The notes beneath the pieces are model-generated. The model was not told the DNA's origin, searched no databases, and saw only the letters and a list, made by a program, of their open reading frames with translations. The position numbers were made by a program, and so were the translations under genes. 51,319 nucleotides of DNA from a virus: positions 1 to 51,319 of the IMG/VR virus record IMGVR_UViG_3300029927_000112, one strand, 5' to 3'. Below are positions 49,287-51,319 of this stretch, one piece after another (positions within the stretch are counted from its first letter, which is position 1; each line of letters begins with the position of its first letter).

Positions 49287-51229
49287 AATTTTTTCACCTG
49301 TATTTTACCATAAGGGCCTTTCATACCATCCAAGCCAGCATCGGCTTTCGCTATTTGTTCAGCCTCTTTTTCATTTTTAGCATAAAGATTATCTTCAAAA
49401 TGAGGGCTGTTTTTATAGGGAATAGTCACCCTAAATTCAAATAAATCACCCATAAATAAGGCATAGCCTATTTTCATGGCTGTTATTTTATCGCCAGCTC
49501 GCAGCGTAAACATGGCTGTTCTATTACCTAAAGTAATCGATGTCTTCCAGGAACCGTTACTTAAATGGTGTGCTTTAATATGAGGTTTCTCAGTCTTATC
49601 AATTTTTGGCTTTGCTTCAGTTTTAATTTTAGGTTGTTCTAGTTCAGGTTCATCAGCAACGTATTCATCAAATTGCTGTGTTATGGGTTCACCTGGTAAC
49701 GCTAAATCACCAATGGCCATTAAGTAATTTTTAATGGTACCGCGAAACTTTTTGGTTTTGGTTGATAGCATGGTTTGAGTTAATACAATGGATTGGTTAT
49801 CTAAAACCATGGCTTTAACGTCATTATGTAATTCAACGCCAGCATCAAGTCGTGCAAGCGTGGGCATTTCTTCATCAAGTTCGCACAGCATTTCCCAACG
49901 TTCATTTACCGCTGTAGTATTTGGCTCGTAATCAGCAGTAAAGTTTGATAACTGGTATGGCATATAGTGAGATTGTGAATTCACATCGGCATGACCAAAC
50001 AATTCAGCAAAGAATATATTTTCGTCTTTATTCTTCCAACGGCGATCAGATAAATACCAACGTTGATAACAAATACGGCCATAAATGCCGCGCGTGTCTT
50101 TAAATACGCGGCGGTTATCAATAAAGAAACTCTTGGTAAACTCACTTAAATGAGGTGATATTTTGCCAGACAATCGGCTGTTTTCATCTCTGTAATCATC
50201 ACCTTGAGCGCCACCAATAACAAGGGCTTTTACTGTAGTTGAGGAACGCAATATAACAAACGCTGCTTCTATCACCTTGCTATCAACTAAAGAGTAAATT
50301 AAACGCTCTTCATCTTCATCGCCATCACGCTTTTTAGCTTGGCCAGTAAACAGCAAAGTGTTTTTTGCTTTAGCCGTTAAGTTTCCGGTGAGTAAAATCT
50401 CAACGGGTCGGCGACCAGTCGCCGCACATAGTGCAAAAACGAGTGGGGCAATATTTTTAGTATCACCATAAAATGTATTGGGATCTCGTTGTAAAATTTC
50501 AGTGACTTGGTTTATATAGCGTGGGTAATCAACATAAACTTTGGTGTTTTTCTTAACATCCAATTTGTTTTTTGATTTTTTAGCCATTAAATCTTTGTCA
50601 GATTTATCCATTGCCAGGTTAACAATAAGTTCATGATCAACTTTAAGCGTTGAAACATCATCATAAAGTTTCTGTGCTTCTCGTAGCGTTTGTACCAGTA
50701 TTCTTTTGGCGTATTGAGTATCACCATTATTCAAATCCAGTATTACATCACTGTAAGCAGGGTATTTATTTGCCAACTTAATAACATTATTTTTTATAGC
50801 TGCCTTGCTAAAGTCTAAATCCTCAACAGATGAAAGGACTTCCTTTGCATCAAGCAAACAATCAAGCATTACCCGCTTGGCTTTGCGAGTATCGTCAGGC
50901 GAATGCCCAAGCATTTTATGCAGCATATCGGCATGCCCAGTGTACTTCTTAGCCATGCGTTCAACTTCAACAGTAAACCTATGGTGAATACCTGTAAATT
51001 CCTTTATAGCAGTTCTAGCCCTTGTTAAATAACGCCTAGCAGTTGTAGGTGCTATTTTGTCAGACTCCCTTTTTCTGTTGTCACCATAAATTTGATTAAT
51101 AAACTTTGTCGCTAAACGCTTAAATGATTGAGTCTTAGTTTTCTGAGCGGCATCAGAATTATCAATCTCTTTGGCATCGTTAATAAGCGCTGTTATCAAC
51201 TCACCTATTTTTAATTTATGTGCTGGCAT
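49283..51229 (-). CDS. telN: protelomerase, TelN/TelK family
   Basis: 648 residues (TelN 631). The core contains AATGRRPVEILL with Arg274, an active-site Lys near 300, KDTRGIYGRICYQRWY (Arg380), LFGHADVNSQSHYMPYQLSN with His413 and the nucleophile Tyr422; TelK has R275, K300, R383, H416 and Y425. The N-terminus is the helical muzzle region and the C-terminus (about 540-648) is a strand-rich DNA-binding/stirrup-like part ending in KGPYGKIQVKKL. It cuts a palindromic telomere site and joins strands into hairpins. It faces the right end of the window, next to the repeat cluster. Confidence 0.97.
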   Translation of the reverse strand: MPAHKLKIGELITALINDAKEIDNSDAAQKTKTQSFKRLATKFINQIYGDNRKRESDKIAPTTARRYLTRARTAIKEFTGIHHRFTVEVERMAKKYTGHADMLHKMLGHSPDDTRKAKRVMLDCLLDAKEVLSSVEDLDFSKAAIKNNVIKLANKYPAYSDVILDLNNGDTQYAKRILVQTLREAQKLYDDVSTLKVDHELIVNLAMDKSDKDLMAKKSKNKLDVKKNTKVYVDYPRYINQVTEILQRDPNTFYGDTKNIAPLVFALCAATGRRPVEILLTGNLTAKAKNTLLFTGQAKKRDGDEDEERLIYSLVDSKVIEAAFVILRSSTTVKALVIGGAQGDDYRDENSRLSGKISPHLSEFTKSFFIDNRRVFKDTRGIYGRICYQRWYLSDRRWKNKDENIFFAELFGHADVNSQSHYMPYQLSNFTADYEPNTTAVNERWEMLCELDEEMPTLARLDAGVELHNDVKAMVLDNQSIVLTQTMLSTKTKKFRGTIKNYLMAIGDLALPGEPITQQFDEYVADEPELEQPKIKTEAKPKIDKTEKPHIKAHHLSNGSWKTSITLGNRTAMFTLRAGDKITAMKIGYALFMGDLFEFRVTIPYKNSPHFEDNLYAKNEKEAEQIAKADAGLDGMKGPYGKIQVKKL

Positions 51230-51242
51230 GGCTAAATATCCT

Positions 51243-51319
51243 CTTAATTTTCGTTAATCCATCATACAGGGAACAATACTAACATACACCCCAAGAAGGT
51301 ACAAGTCAATATATAATTA
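51243..51319. repeat. right-end region related to the left-end repeats
   Basis: The reverse complement of 51250-51284 aligns with positions 91-122: GTATGT(GC)TAGTATTGTT, four unlike bases, then GTATG(AT)GATT. The same box in the other orientation lies 39-47 bases from the right end and at 39-47 bases from the left end. The outermost 28 bases of the two ends do not match each other. Confidence 0.5.

Noticed and set aside
51300-51319. Perfect hairpin half-sites at the window ends
   Set aside because: If both ends were the two halves of one palindromic telomere, the first bases should equal the reverse complement of the last. They do not match over the outer 28 bases.
1-51319. tRNA genes, rRNA genes, integrase, insertion sequences
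   Set aside because: No convincing cloverleaf, integrase motif or transposase was seen; the protelomerase is the only tyrosine-recombinase-like protein.

Overview
The window reads as one complete, N15-like temperate phage genome maintained as a linear, telomere-bearing plasmid prophage. It is AT-rich. Its protein relatives (RdgC, the FtsK gamma domain, HNH and small phage families) suggest a marine gammaproteobacterial host, probably in the Alteromonadales; this is inferred from gene content and composition, not from a host gene. The key evidence is a protelomerase gene (TelN/TelK type) at the right end, a SopA/SopB-type partition pair at the left end, a large RepA-type primase-helicase, a repressor, and a lambda-like head and tail module. 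There is no integrase and no recognisable attP.

Layout. 1-400: telomere-proximal DNA with repeats related to ones at the far right end, an imperfect palindrome and a parA promoter region. 401-6350 (+): parA, parB and a set of small accessory genes including an HNH endonuclease and a ribbon-helix-helix-like protein, closed by a bidirectional terminator. 6403-29987 (-): the virion genes, read right to left: small and large terminase, gpW, lambda-type portal, ClpP-like protease/scaffold, gpD-like decoration protein, gpE-like capsid, connectors, tail terminator, tail tube, G/GT chaperones with a -1 slippery heptamer, tape measure, minor tail proteins and a long run of fibre/receptor-binding genes. 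About 30.0-30.25 kb: a cos-like region. 30.26-33.24 kb: a tail-completion-like gene, a secreted-protein gene on the opposite strand, a structured-RNA candidate, and lysis genes (holin, GH24 endolysin). 33.25-33.77 kb: a lambda pR'/tR'-like late control region with a methyltransferase remnant. 33.77-42.2 kb (-): small genes with attC-like boxes, SSB, a Dam-like methylase, a nucleoside deoxyribosyltransferase-like protein, an RdgC-FtsK-gamma fusion beside a decayed second FtsK gamma copy, a possible Q-type antiterminator and a DNA-binding regulator. 42.3-46.7 kb (+): repressor, a 640-base control region with a probable antisense RNA and two GC-rich palindromes, and repA. 46.7-51.2 kb (-): a locus with an XRE regulator, a membrane protein and a tiny secreted repeat peptide, then two small genes and the protelomerase.

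The parts fit a known lifestyle. The protelomerase would resolve a telomere site between telN and parA into hairpin ends, ParA/ParB would partition the linear plasmid, and RepA would replicate it. The repressor would silence the leftward early operon. On induction, a Q-like factor would read through the terminator in front of the lysis genes and on through cos into the virion genes. The least explained items are the RdgC-FtsK-gamma fusion, the structured RNA upstream of repA, the attC-like boxes, the secreted TGGKTKRK-repeat peptide locus, and the structured RNA in the lysis region.
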